Part shown: piece by piece, positions 1 through 7,607 of the stretch
Position numbering within the stretch: position 1 is the stretch's first letter
Layout of the letters: each line of letters starts with the position of its first letter
NCBI RefSeq assembly: GCF_034376665.1
Contig: NZ_JAXMJI010000063.1
Location: forward strand, 1 to 20,434
Direction of reading: 5' to 3'
DNA: 20,434 nt
From: Allopontixanthobacter sp034376665
Lineage (GTDB): Bacteria; Pseudomonadota; Alphaproteobacteria; Sphingomonadales; Sphingomonadaceae
Notes under the pieces: model-generated
Database searches by the model: none
Seen by the model: the letters and a program-made list of their open reading frames with translations, nothing else
What the model was told of the DNA's origin: nothing
Made by a program: the position numbers and the translations under genes

Positions 1-1072
1 CCAGCGATCCTTCGGCCGCAGCCTCTGCGCTGCCGACCTGCGCCCGCGTCCGGCCGCCATCGAAAATGAGCTGGCTGACGCCGGCAAACAGATTACCGGT
101 AATGATCTCGAACAGATTGCCGATCCCGACCGAGCCGCTTCCGACCGTTCCGGTGAGCCGCACCAGCGGCAGCAATTGTGCCCGTGCCACATTGATCCGC
201 GCGGTGTCGGCCAGCAAATTTGCTTCGGCGGCGCGAACATCGGGGCGGCGGCGCAGGACTTCCGCCGGGGCAGCCAGCCCGACCGTCTTCGGCGGCTGCG
301 GGATCGGAGCGGCGACGTCGAGTAGCGCCAGGACCCGGCCCGGCGGTTCGCCGATCAGGGTCGAAATCGAATTGGCAGTGGCGACCAGATCGCTTTCCAG
401 GGCGGGAATACTAGCGGCGGTCTGCGCCCGCTGGACCCGCGCCTGTTCGACGTCGAGGCTGGACACCAGCCCCGCCTGGTTGCGCCACCGGGCAATCTGC
501 AGATTGTCATCCTGGTTGACCAGCGTGTCGCGCGCAATCGCCAGCTGGGCGGCGGTCGAGCGGGCGGAAATCGTCGATCGGGCAACGGTGCCGATGATGA
601 CGCGCTGCAAATCCGCCAGCGAATATCCCGCGCTGGCGAGGTCCGCGCTGGCCGCGTTGACCGAACCGGTGATCTGCCCGAACAGATCGGCTTCCCAGCT
701 TACATCCGCGCCGACCGAGAATTGCAGCGATTGTTCGGCAAAATCGCCGACTTCGCGGCTGACCCCGCCATTGGCGGTTGCCGCGGGCAGGCGGCCTGCG
801 CGGGCAATGACCAAGGCTTCCCGCGCCTGCGACAACCGGGCGGCCGCCTGCGCGAGATCGAGATTGTTCTGCGCGGCCAGCGCAACGAATTGCTCGAGCA
901 CGGGATCGTCAAGCGCCAACCAGTAATCGGTCACGCTGGTTTCGAGCGGCGCGGCACCGGTGCTCCATTCCTCCGGAACAGGGATATCCGCCGCCGGAAG
1001 GTCGGAATTGGTGAGCGATAGCCCGCAACCGCCAAGCGCCAGCGCCGCCGCAAGCGGACCCGCCAGCCGCAT
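1..1072 (-). CDS. NodT-family RND efflux outer-membrane lipoprotein (N-terminal part; runs off the left edge)
   Basis: This is the outer-membrane channel partner of an RND-type tripartite efflux pump (TolC/NodT/OprM family). The frame is open from ATG at 1072 to the window edge, about 357 codons of the 450-500 usual for the family, so the C-terminus is missing. The protein begins MRLAGPLAAALALGGCG, a short lipoprotein signal with the lipid-attachment Cys at residue 16. It carries the family motif LRRRPDVRAAE, two OEP-like helical stretches rich in Ala/Gln, and the SQLIFDGGRTRAQV segment near the visible end. Translation upstream of this ATG stays open for tens of codons, so an earlier TTG start is possible, but only this ATG gives a clean lipoprotein signal. 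It is divergent from the MFS gene at 1362, and no pump or adaptor gene is visible in the window. Nothing links it to glycan use, so I read it as the left flank of the locus. Confidence 0.9.
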   Translation of the reverse strand, partial: MRLAGPLAAALALGGCGLSLTNSDLPAADIPVPEEWSTGAAPLETSVTDYWLALDDPVLEQFVALAAQNNLDLAQAAARLSQAREALVIARAGRLPAATANGGVSREVGDFAEQSLQFSVGADVSWEADLFGQITGSVNAASADLASAGYSLADLQRVIIGTVARSTISARSTAAQLAIARDTLVNQDDNLQIARWRNQAGLVSSLDVEQARVQRAQTAASIPALESDLVATANSISTLIGEPPGRVLALLDVAAPIPQPPKTVGLAAPAEVLRRRPDVRAAEANLLADTARINVARAQLLPLVRLTGTVGSGSVGIGNLFEIITGNLFAGVSQLIFDGGRTRAQVGSAEAAAEGSL

Positions 1073-1165
1073 CGATTTCCGCTGGATCAGACCCGCCGAC
1101 AATCGGAAGCCCCGCAATTGTTGTTTGAATTCAATGATGGCAGCGCCCCTGTTGCCGATTTCCCC

Positions 1166-1193
1166 AGCATAGGCCCTGCAGTTATTTTCGCAA
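1166..1193 (-). promoter_or_regulatory. Possible promoter of the NodT gene
   Basis: On the minus strand, TTGCGA (1193-1188) and TATGCT (1171-1166) are separated by 16 bases. Each matches the sigma-70 hexamer at four of six positions. The spacing and the location about 95 bases before the ATG fit a promoter, but matches this weak occur by chance. Confidence 0.25.
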
Positions 1194-1197
1194 TATT

Positions 1198-1215
1198 TGC
1201 AAGCGTTAATCGCTT
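1198..1215. promoter_or_regulatory. Imperfect dyad in the NodT/MFS divergent gap
   Basis: The 289-base gap between the divergent NodT and MFS genes contains TGCAAGCGTTAATCGCTT. Within it, AAGCG and CGCTT form 5-base arms around TTAAT (1201-1215). The left part, TGCAAGCG, equals one half of the LacI-type operator seen elsewhere in the window, but the right half does not fit at the required spacing. It could bind a regulator of either flanking gene. Nothing else recognisable was found in the gap apart from the weak promoter candidate on the minus strand. Confidence 0.25.
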
Positions 1216-1361
1216 CGACCTCTATTCCTTCGCTCGTGTACGGCGCACGCGACCAATCCGCCACACGACAATTCGCTAGCCCTTTGCGTTCATGAGACCT
1301 AGCAAGGAGCAATCCGGGGGAGACGCGCCGCGCATGCTGGCAGAACTTATCACGCAGGTCC

Positions 1362-2582
1362 GTGCCTTTGCCTGACAGCCACCGATCCGGATTACAATCG
1401 CGCCGTTTCCTGTTGCTCTACGCCTTGGCGGCGGCGGGAGGCTCGGCGTCCTACGCGCCGTTCCTGACCTTGCTGCTGCCGGTCCGGGCCGAGATGATCT
1501 GGCAGGACGATGCGCTGCAGGTGCTCGCCTATGCCGCCTTCGTCGGAGCGTGCGCCGCCAGCGCGGCCAATATCCTGTTCGGCTGGGTCAGCGACCGGTC
1601 CGGCCGGCGAAGGGAATGGATCATCGCGGGCGCGCTCCTGTCCAGCGTGCTGCTGGTCGGCATGCAGTACGTCGCCTCGATTGCGGGGCTGCTGGTCATG
1701 ATCGTGCTGTGGCAGACCGCGGTCAACATGATGCTATCTCCGCTGGGCGCCTGGGCGGGGGACTGCGTACCCGACAGCCAGAAGGGGACGCTGGGCGGAC
1801 TGCTGTCCGCAGCCCCCGCCATCGGTGCCATGGTCGGCGCAATCGTCACCATACCGGGACTGGCCGATGCCGATATGCGCCTGTTCCTGGTCGCGGCGCT
1901 TGTGCTGGGGCTGGTGCTTCCGGTGGTATTCTTCGGCCGGCCCCGGCCCATGCCGGAACTGATGACACCCAAGCGCGAATTGCGCATCGCAGTAGTAACC
2001 GGATCCGAAACCGGCGGCGGCAAGGCCCGCGGCAGTGCTGTCGGGCGCATGTGGTTCGCGCGGCTCCTGACCCAGATCGCGGAGGCCGCGCTGTTCGCGT
2101 TTCTGCTGCTGTGGCTGCGCAGCATCGACGACGGATTCACCGACAGCGATGCCGCGCGGCTGTTTACCACCGTCCTGATCGTTTCCGTTCCGATTGCAAT
2201 CTACGTCGGCCGCTGGTCGGACCGCACGGGACGGCCGATCCTGCCGCTGACCATTCTGTCGGGCGGCGGTGCGGCGGGACTGGTGTGGATGGCCCTGGCC
2301 GAGGACGCGGCGATGGCGGTCAGCGGCTTCGCCATCTTCGGGGTGCTCACGGGGGTGTTCCTGTCTCTCCATTCCAGCCAGACTTTGAGGGTCCTGCCCC
2401 GCCCGCAAACAAGGGGGCGCGACCTTGGCCTGTTCAATCTCACCAACACCGTTCCTTCGCTGATCATGCCGTGGCTGGCGCTTGCGCTGGTGCCGGTATT
2501 CGGTTTCCAGGCGCTGTTCCTGCTGCTGGCAGGACTGGCCGCGATATCCAGCCTGTTGCTTGCCACGATGCGGGAAAACTAG
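1362..2582 (+). CDS. MFS transporter, probably a sugar carrier
   Basis: A 406-residue inner-membrane protein with about 12 hydrophobic segments, the usual size for the major facilitator superfamily. The loop-2/3 signature GWVSDRSGRRRE is at residues 74-85, and its half-repeat GRWSDRTGRP at 283-292, as expected from the two-fold MFS architecture. The start is the GTG at 1362: the frame is closed upstream by a stop at 1293 and offers no ATG. A long soluble loop around 193-230 separates the two six-helix halves. The LacI gene follows 74 bases downstream on the same strand. Its place at the head of a glycan locus suggests sugar or oligosaccharide uptake, but the sequence does not reveal the substrate and drug export cannot be excluded. 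It is not of the FucP type found at 18684. Confidence 0.85.
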   Translation: MPLPDSHRSGLQSRRFLLLYALAAAGGSASYAPFLTLLLPVRAEMIWQDDALQVLAYAAFVGACAASAANILFGWVSDRSGRRREWIIAGALLSSVLLVGMQYVASIAGLLVMIVLWQTAVNMMLSPLGAWAGDCVPDSQKGTLGGLLSAAPAIGAMVGAIVTIPGLADADMRLFLVAALVLGLVLPVVFFGRPRPMPELMTPKRELRIAVVTGSETGGGKARGSAVGRMWFARLLTQIAEAALFAFLLLWLRSIDDGFTDSDAARLFTTVLIVSVPIAIYVGRWSDRTGRPILPLTILSGGGAAGLVWMALAEDAAMAVSGFAIFGVLTGVFLSLHSSQTLRVLPRPQTRGRDLGLFNLTNTVPSLIMPWLALALVPVFGFQALFLLLAGLAAISSLLLATMREN

Positions 2583-2594
2583 GGAGATTTTGAC

Positions 2595-2616
2595 CGCCAA
2601 CTCTCAGCAGTTGGCG
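2595..2616. repeat. Hairpin between the MFS and LacI genes
   Basis: CGCCAACT and AGTTGGCG are perfect 8-base complementary arms around the loop CTCAGC, starting 13 bases after the MFS stop. There is no T-run on either strand, so it is not a standard intrinsic terminator. It may be an mRNA-end stabilising stem or a protein-binding dyad ahead of the repressor gene. Confidence 0.45.
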
Positions 2617-2656
2617 TCGCCTGCCGATTTGGCTAAAGCGGCCCCGTGGCACATAT

Positions 2657-3661
2657 ATGGTAACCATCAGGGAAGTAGCAAAAGCGGCCGGAGTTTCCGT
2701 AGCGACAGCCTCGCGCGCGCTTAACGGCCTGACCAGTGTCACACGGGAAACGCGCGAGAAAATCGAGGCTGCGGCAATCCGGCTCGACTATGTGCCCCAC
2801 AGCGGCGCACGCAATCTGACTCGGCGGACGACCGATACCGTCGGCGTGATCCTGCCTGACCTGTTCGGCGAGTTCTTCTCGGAAATGATCCGCGGCATCG
2901 ATGTGGTGGTGCACCGGGCGGGCAAGAATTTGCTGCTCGGAAACATGCATGGCAGTCCGGAAGAAACCGGCCAGGCGATCCGGGCGATGCGCGGGCGGGT
3001 GGACGGCCTGCTGGTGATGCCGCCGAATTCCAGCGCCGATACGATGGCGGGCGCTTTGTCCAAGCAATTGCCGACAGTTCTTCTGAATGCGCGCGCGGTG
3101 GACGGGCATACGCCGTTTGTCACGGTCGACAATTATGCCGGTGCGCGGCTGGTTACCGAGCATCTCATCGAGCGCGGTGCACGCCACATCGTCCACATCG
3201 CCGGTCCGGTCAGCAACCGCGACGCCAGCGACCGCCAGCGCGGCTACCGCGATGTGATGAAGGAACGGCTTGGGCTGAGCGATCCGACGATCCTGCCCGG
3301 AGATTTCCGCGAAAACGCCGGTCGCGGTGCAGCGCGGTTCCTGCTCGACGGCAACATCCGCTTCGACGCGGTCTTCGCCGGCAACGATCTGATGGCAGTC
3401 GACCTGATGGCGGAACTGCGCGAAAACGGCATGGAAATCGGCCGCGACGTGCTGGTTGCCGGGTTCGACGACATTCCGCTTACCCGCTATGTCACCCCGC
3501 AACTGACCACCGTGCATTCCGACATCACCCGGCTGGGCTCTGCCGCCGCCCTGATGCTTCTGCGCATGCTGCGGGGGGAGGCCCTGTCCTCTTCCGATGG
3601 CCTGGTCATCGCGCCGACGCTAGCAATCCGGGGCTCGACCATGGGCAGTCGCCAACCGTAA
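2657..3661 (+). CDS. LacI-family transcriptional repressor
   Basis: A 334-residue regulator of typical LacI length. The N-terminal helix-turn-helix covers about residues 3-24 (TIREVAKAAGVSVATASRAL). The hinge follows at about 48-60 (SGARNLTRRTTDT), with Leu54 placed to insert into a central CG step of the operator. A periplasmic-binding-protein-like effector domain runs from about residue 61 (TVGVILPDLFGEFF), including VDGLLVMPP, FAGNDLMAVDLM and VAGFDDIPLTRYVTPQLTTV, which form the sugar pocket and dimer surface in this family. No strong ribosome binding site precedes the ATG at 2657, but the next residues are the canonical LacI start. Three near-palindromes of LacI type at 3720, 12301 and 18616 are the likely targets. 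The effector is inferred to be a sugar or oligosaccharide released by the encoded enzymes. Confidence 0.95.
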   Translation: MVTIREVAKAAGVSVATASRALNGLTSVTRETREKIEAAAIRLDYVPHSGARNLTRRTTDTVGVILPDLFGEFFSEMIRGIDVVVHRAGKNLLLGNMHGSPEETGQAIRAMRGRVDGLLVMPPNSSADTMAGALSKQLPTVLLNARAVDGHTPFVTVDNYAGARLVTEHLIERGARHIVHIAGPVSNRDASDRQRGYRDVMKERLGLSDPTILPGDFRENAGRGAARFLLDGNIRFDAVFAGNDLMAVDLMAELRENGMEIGRDVLVAGFDDIPLTRYVTPQLTTVHSDITRLGSAAALMLLRMLRGEALSSSDGLVIAPTLAIRGSTMGSRQP

Positions 3662-3719
3662 CCCCGGCCGCAGCGAAAAGCGGGATTGCCTTCTCGCGCC
3701 GAACACACCAAGCTGCAAA

Positions 3720-3733
3720 TGTAACCGCTTGCA
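3720..3733. promoter_or_regulatory. LacI-type operator 1, upstream of the esterase-EEP-GH2 operon
   Basis: TGTAACCGCTTGCA fits TGNAANCGNTTNCA at every fixed position, with the central CG typical of LacI-family operators. It begins 58 bases after the repressor stop and ends 28 bases before the esterase ATG, just ahead of the Shine-Dalgarno GAGGGGAG (3743-3750). There it could block transcription initiation of the downstream operon. Confidence 0.8.
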
Positions 3734-3761
3734 AAATTTTTCGAGGGGAGTTTATCCGGCA

Positions 3762-4526
3762 ATGCGAAACCCGGTTTTGCTTGGGGCCAGGGCGGCCGTC
3801 TGTGCTGCGCTGCTTGCGGCAGGATGGCAGCACGGTGCTGCATCTGCCGCTGCGAAGCCCGAACATGGACAGCATCCGCAGGAGCCACTCGAGGAGGCCG
3901 GCTATCCCTATCAGCTGTTCATCCCCAAGGCACTGGAAGCAGGCACGGACAGCCGCGAAGCCAAGTGGCCGCTGATGATCTTCCTCCACGGTTCGGGCGA
4001 GCGCGGCGACGATATCGCCCGGGTCAAGCTGCATGGCCCGCCCAAGCACGCCGACCGGAACCCGGACTTCCCCTTCATCCTGATCTCGCCGTTGCTGGGT
4101 GCGGAGCAGGACTGGGACATCGCCAAGCTGGACCGGATTCTCGATCACGTCGTTGCGACCCTTCCGGTCGATCCTTCGCGCATTTATCTGACCGGTCTCA
4201 GCCGGGGCGGCCACGCCACCTGGCGCTGGGGCGCAGCCGAGCCGCAGCGCTTTGCCGCGCTCGCCCCTGTTGCCGGACGCGGCGAAGCGGATACTGCCTG
4301 CGCCCTGAAGGACACGCCCTTGTGGGCGTTCCACGGCGACCGCGACGATGTGGTGCCGCCGGAAGGAAGCTTTGCCATGGCGCGGGCCATTCGCGCCTGC
4401 AATGGCCGCATCGCAAGGCTGACCATCTATCCCGATCTCGGCCACAATGCGTGGGATCCGGCCTATGAAGATCCGGAGCTGTATCTGTGGCTGCTGTCCC
4501 AGCGGCGGACGAACAGCGGTGAATAG
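3762..4526 (+). CDS. Secreted alpha/beta-hydrolase esterase (carboxylesterase / dienelactone hydrolase-like)
   Basis: A predicted exported serine esterase of 254 residues. The start is ATG 3762, because GAGGGGAG lies 11 bases upstream; the TTG at 3729 overlaps the operator. Residues 1-30 form a Sec signal (RAAVCAALLAAGW, Ala-rich cleavage region before AAKPE). The oxyanion motif is HGSGERGDD (about residue 76). The nucleophile elbow GLSRG places Ser147, Asp195 lies in HGDRDDVVP and His228 in DLGHNAWDP, giving a complete Ser-Asp-His triad. The size and layout fit small polysaccharide de-esterases as well as general carboxylesterases. The next gene starts inside its last codons (8-base overlap), so the products are probably made together. 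By context it may remove acyl substituents (acetyl, succinyl or similar) from the glycan; the exact ester is unknown. Confidence 0.85.
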   Translation: MRNPVLLGARAAVCAALLAAGWQHGAASAAAKPEHGQHPQEPLEEAGYPYQLFIPKALEAGTDSREAKWPLMIFLHGSGERGDDIARVKLHGPPKHADRNPDFPFILISPLLGAEQDWDIAKLDRILDHVVATLPVDPSRIYLTGLSRGGHATWRWGAAEPQRFAALAPVAGRGEADTACALKDTPLWAFHGDRDDVVPPEGSFAMARAIRACNGRIARLTIYPDLGHNAWDPAYEDPELYLWLLSQRRTNSGE

Positions 4527-5445
4527 TCGCGGCGAACAAGGCTTTGGCCGTGCCGTTCGCGCGTTGATCGCCCTGTCGTCCGCCCTGCTGCTGATGGCCT
4601 GCGCCCATGCGGGAACGCGCCCCGATGGTGCCGCCAGCGCAGCAGTTAGCGCACCGGTCAGCGCGATGACCTTCAACATCCGGCTCGACCTGCCTGCCGA
4701 CGGTGCGAACGCCTGGCCGCAGCGCAAGGACCTGGTGTTCGCGCTGATCCGGCATGAAGCGCCCGACCTGCTCGGGATGCAGGAAGTGCTGCTGCACCAG
4801 AAGCGCGATCTGGAAGCAGCGCTACCCGAATATGCCATGATCGGCGCGGGCCGCGACGACGGGCGGGAGGCGGGTGAATTCTCCCCCCTCGCCTGGCGGC
4901 GGGACCGGTTCGATCTCGTCCGGTCGGGCACATTCTGGCTTTCGCCCACGCCCGAAACGCCGGGCAAGGCGTGGGACGCCGCCTTACCGCGGATTGCCAG
5001 CTGGGCGGTCCTGCGCGAGCGGCGGTCGGGAGAATTGTTGCGCGTCCTGAACACGCATTTCGATCACATGGGTACAGAGGCCAGGGCGAACAGCGCAAAG
5101 CTGATCGGACAATGGGTCACCAGCGGCCGCGATGCCGGTTTGCCCACGATCGTGATGGGCGATTTCAACGCACCCACCGGCAGCGAGCCTTACCGGTTGC
5201 TGGCGGACACGGCCGCCACTTCGCTTTCCGACACGCGGGGTCTGAGCACCGCTGCGCCCTATGGACCGCGCGGTACCTTCACCGGATTCCGGATCGACAC
5301 CGATGCGCCCGATCCGATCGACCACATCTTCGTCAGCCGCCATTTCCAGGTGGACCGCCACGCTGTCATTACGCAGCATTGGGGCGGGCGGCTGCCGTCG
5401 GATCATTATCCGGTGCTGGCAGAATTGAGAGTATCGCGCCCATGA
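4519..5445 (+). CDS. Endonuclease/exonuclease/phosphatase-fold lipoprotein (putative phosphoesterase)
   Basis: A 308-residue member of the EEP superfamily (DNase I, APE1 and sphingomyelinase fold), which uses metal ions to cut phosphoester bonds. The GTG start at 4519 overlaps the esterase stop and gives the N-terminus MNSRGEQGFGRAVRAL followed by a lipobox LLMAC (Cys28). Catalytic motifs appear in order: MTFNIRLD (Asn53), MQEV (Glu89), LNTHFDHMG (His180), MGDFNAPTGS (Asp215, Asn217), IDHIF (Asp268) and SDHYP (Asp295-His296). All the usual metal and acid/base residues are present, so the enzyme should be active. Its lipid anchor makes a DNA-repair role unlikely. The stop overlaps the GH2 start (ATGA). 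A plausible role is release of a phospho-substituent from the glycan or a lipid; this is inferred from context only. Confidence 0.85.
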   Translation: MNSRGEQGFGRAVRALIALSSALLLMACAHAGTRPDGAASAAVSAPVSAMTFNIRLDLPADGANAWPQRKDLVFALIRHEAPDLLGMQEVLLHQKRDLEAALPEYAMIGAGRDDGREAGEFSPLAWRRDRFDLVRSGTFWLSPTPETPGKAWDAALPRIASWAVLRERRSGELLRVLNTHFDHMGTEARANSAKLIGQWVTSGRDAGLPTIVMGDFNAPTGSEPYRLLADTAATSLSDTRGLSTAAPYGPRGTFTGFRIDTDAPDPIDHIFVSRHFQVDRHAVITQHWGGRLPSDHYPVLAELRVSRP

Positions 5446-7604
5446 GCCGGGCCGCCGGCATGCTGCTCGCGCTGTTCTTCGCGCTAACCGCCGCCGGCTG
5501 CGCCACGACTTCCGCACCATCGCAAGACCAGCCCTCCATACGCATCGTTACCCAGCTGACGGATGGTTGGGAATTCGCCTATAATGACGAATGGTCCCCG
5601 TCCGACGCCATTGAAACGCCCGCTTCCTCGTGGCAGCCGGTGTCGCTGCCGCACAGCTGGAATCGGCTCGGCGAATATTGCATCGGCCGCACTCAGGCGA
5701 CCGACAACCGGCAGGGCCGCGGCTGGTACCGGCGGGAGATCGCGGGCACGGACCTCGATCCGGCAAGGCGCCATTTCATCGAATTCGACGCGGTCGGCAA
5801 TGTCGCCGATGCGTGGCTGAACGGGCAGCATCTGGGCAGCCATTCCGGCGCGTTCACCCGGTTCCGGTTCGAACTGACCGCCGGGCTCGATTTCACCGGC
5901 AGCAATATCCTGCTGGTGCGCGCTGACAACAGCGATCCGCAGCCCGGCAGCAGCACCGAGCACGTTATTCCGCTACTCGGCGATTTCTTCATCCACGGCG
6001 GCATCTACCGCCCTGCGCGGCTGATCTCGGTACCGCACAGCCACATCGACCTGACCGATGCTGGCGGCCCGGGTGTCTATGCGGTTCCCTCCCTCGCCGC
6101 CGACGGGTCTGCCACGATTGCGGCAACCGTTCGGCTGGACGGTGCGCTGGCAGGGCAGGAGGTCCGGCTTAAGGCGATCGATGCCGAGGGGAGGACTGCG
6201 GCGGAGACAAATATTGCCCTTACGGCCGGGCAGACGGAAGCGCGCGGCAGTCTGGACCTGGCCAGCCCGCGTCTATGGAACGGGCTCGAGGATCCGTATC
6301 TCTACCGCTTAGAGGCCACTTTGGTGGTCGGCGGACGCACGGTGGACCGGGTGGTCCAGCCGCTCGGCATCCGGTCGATCCGCTTTGATCCCGACAAGGG
6401 CTTTTTTCTGAACGGCGAGCCGCTGCGGCTGCGCGGCGTGTCGCGGCATCAGGATTATCTCGGCAAAGGCTGGGCCTTGTCGGAGGAGGATAACGCGCGC
6501 GACATGGCGATGATCGCCGAAATGGGCGCGAACAGCGTGCGGGTGGCGCATTACCCGCAGGCAGAGCAATGGTTCGACCTCGCCGATCGCTACGGAATGG
6601 TCGTCTGGGCAGAGGTGCCGTTCGTCAACAAGGCAGCTTTCACCGACGCCGCAGCTTCGCCCGAGCTGGTTGCCAACGCGCGTCAGCAGATGACCGAGAT
6701 GATCCGCCAGAATTTCAACCATCCCTCGGTCGTGACCTGGGGGATCGGCAACGAGGTCGATATCGACCTGGCCTTCAAACGGCTCGGCCCGAAGGCGGAT
6801 GCGCGCCCGCTGCTGCGCGAGCTGAACGCGCTGTCGAAGCGTGAGGATCCTTCGCGCCCCACGGTGCTGGCCGATTGCTGCGAGGCCACACCGGGCGAGA
6901 AGGCGGACTACCTGCCCATTCTGACCGGGCAGGCCGACCTGATGGGCTATAACCGCTATTTCGGCTGGTATTACGGCAAGGTGGAGGATCTCGGCCCGCA
7001 TCTCGACATGCTCCACGCGCGCCATCCCGGTGTGCCGCTGTCGGTCAGCGAATACGGTGCGGGCGGCGCTTTGACGCAGCATAGCGACCATCCCGAGGGG
7101 CGTCCGACGAATGTCACCGGCCGTCCCCAGCCGGAGGAATTCCAGAGTTGGCTGCACGAACAAAGCTGGCCGCAGATCCGGGCGCGCGAATATCTGTGGG
7201 GCAGCTGGATCTGGAACATGTTCGATTTTTCCAGCCGCGTGCGGCAGGAAGGCGACGCCACCGACATCAACACCAAGGGGCTGGTCAGTTTCGACCGGAC
7301 AATCCGGAAGGACGCTTTCTTCTATTACCGGGCGCAGTGGAGCAATGAACCGGTGGTGCACATCACCAGCCGGCGCTTCGTCCAGCGGACCGAGCCCGGG
7401 ACGCGGATCAAAGTCTATTCCAATGCGCCGTCGGTCGATCTCTCACTGAACGGTGAGCAGATCGGCAGTGCGCCTTGCATCGACCGGATCTGCACCCGCG
7501 AAGGGGTGACTCTGGTGGCGGGCGAAAACCTGGTGACTGCGAAGGCGACATTTGGCGCGGAGGTGCTGGACGACAGCGTCAGCTGGACACTGCTGCCGCA
7601 GTAA
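5442..7604 (+). CDS. GH2 glycoside hydrolase lipoprotein (beta-galactosidase/beta-glycosidase-like)
   Basis: A 720-residue retaining beta-glycosidase of family GH2. The start is ATG 5442, sharing ATGA with the stop of the preceding gene. The frame is open further upstream, but that part is antisense-like shadow sequence, while MSRAAGMLLALFFALTAAGC is a clean lipoprotein signal (Cys20). Domains: sugar-binding jelly roll about 40-210 (WQPVSLPHSWNR, GRGWYRREI, NVADAWLNGQHLGSHSGAFT), Ig-like domain about 210-320, TIM barrel about 325-620, and a C-terminal Ig-like domain about 640-720. The acid/base is Glu438 in TWGIGNEVD and the nucleophile is Glu537 in SVSEYGAGG, both intact. The motif set is nearest to beta-galactosidase or beta-glucuronidase types, but subfamily specificity cannot be read here. 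It is the last gene of the esterase-EEP-GH2 operon and converges on the GH144 gene 3 bases away. Confidence 0.92.
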   Translation: MSRAAGMLLALFFALTAAGCATTSAPSQDQPSIRIVTQLTDGWEFAYNDEWSPSDAIETPASSWQPVSLPHSWNRLGEYCIGRTQATDNRQGRGWYRREIAGTDLDPARRHFIEFDAVGNVADAWLNGQHLGSHSGAFTRFRFELTAGLDFTGSNILLVRADNSDPQPGSSTEHVIPLLGDFFIHGGIYRPARLISVPHSHIDLTDAGGPGVYAVPSLAADGSATIAATVRLDGALAGQEVRLKAIDAEGRTAAETNIALTAGQTEARGSLDLASPRLWNGLEDPYLYRLEATLVVGGRTVDRVVQPLGIRSIRFDPDKGFFLNGEPLRLRGVSRHQDYLGKGWALSEEDNARDMAMIAEMGANSVRVAHYPQAEQWFDLADRYGMVVWAEVPFVNKAAFTDAAASPELVANARQQMTEMIRQNFNHPSVVTWGIGNEVDIDLAFKRLGPKADARPLLRELNALSKREDPSRPTVLADCCEATPGEKADYLPILTGQADLMGYNRYFGWYYGKVEDLGPHLDMLHARHPGVPLSVSEYGAGGALTQHSDHPEGRPTNVTGRPQPEEFQSWLHEQSWPQIRAREYLWGSWIWNMFDFSSRVRQEGDATDINTKGLVSFDRTIRKDAFFYYRAQWSNEPVVHITSRRFVQRTEPGTRIKVYSNAPSVDLSLNGEQIGSAPCIDRICTREGVTLVAGENLVTAKATFGAEVLDDSVSWTLLPQ

Positions 7605-7607
7605 AGG

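Noticed and set aside
66..926. Plus-strand open frame of 286 codons at the left edge
   Set aside because: It is the shadow of the minus-strand NodT-family gene, whose translation shows the LRRRPDVRAAE family motif and a lipobox.
1198..1211. TGCAAGCGTTAATC in the NodT/MFS gap, considered as a fourth LacI operator
   Set aside because: The left half matches, but the right half fails at three fixed positions; recorded only as a weak dyad.
1292..1375. 27-codon open frame (MRPSKEQSGG...) overlapping the start of the MFS gene
   Set aside because: It has no homology that I recognise and no convincing ribosome binding site; a translational leader role is possible but unsupported.
3606..5054. Minus-strand open frame of about 482 codons opposite the esterase and EEP genes
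   Set aside because: Composition is Arg/Ser/Pro-rich with no motif, and both plus-strand genes have complete catalytic residues.
4971..5441. Upstream extension of the GH2 frame by 157 codons
   Set aside because: The region codes for the EEP protein in another frame, and the GH2 lipoprotein signal starts at 5442.
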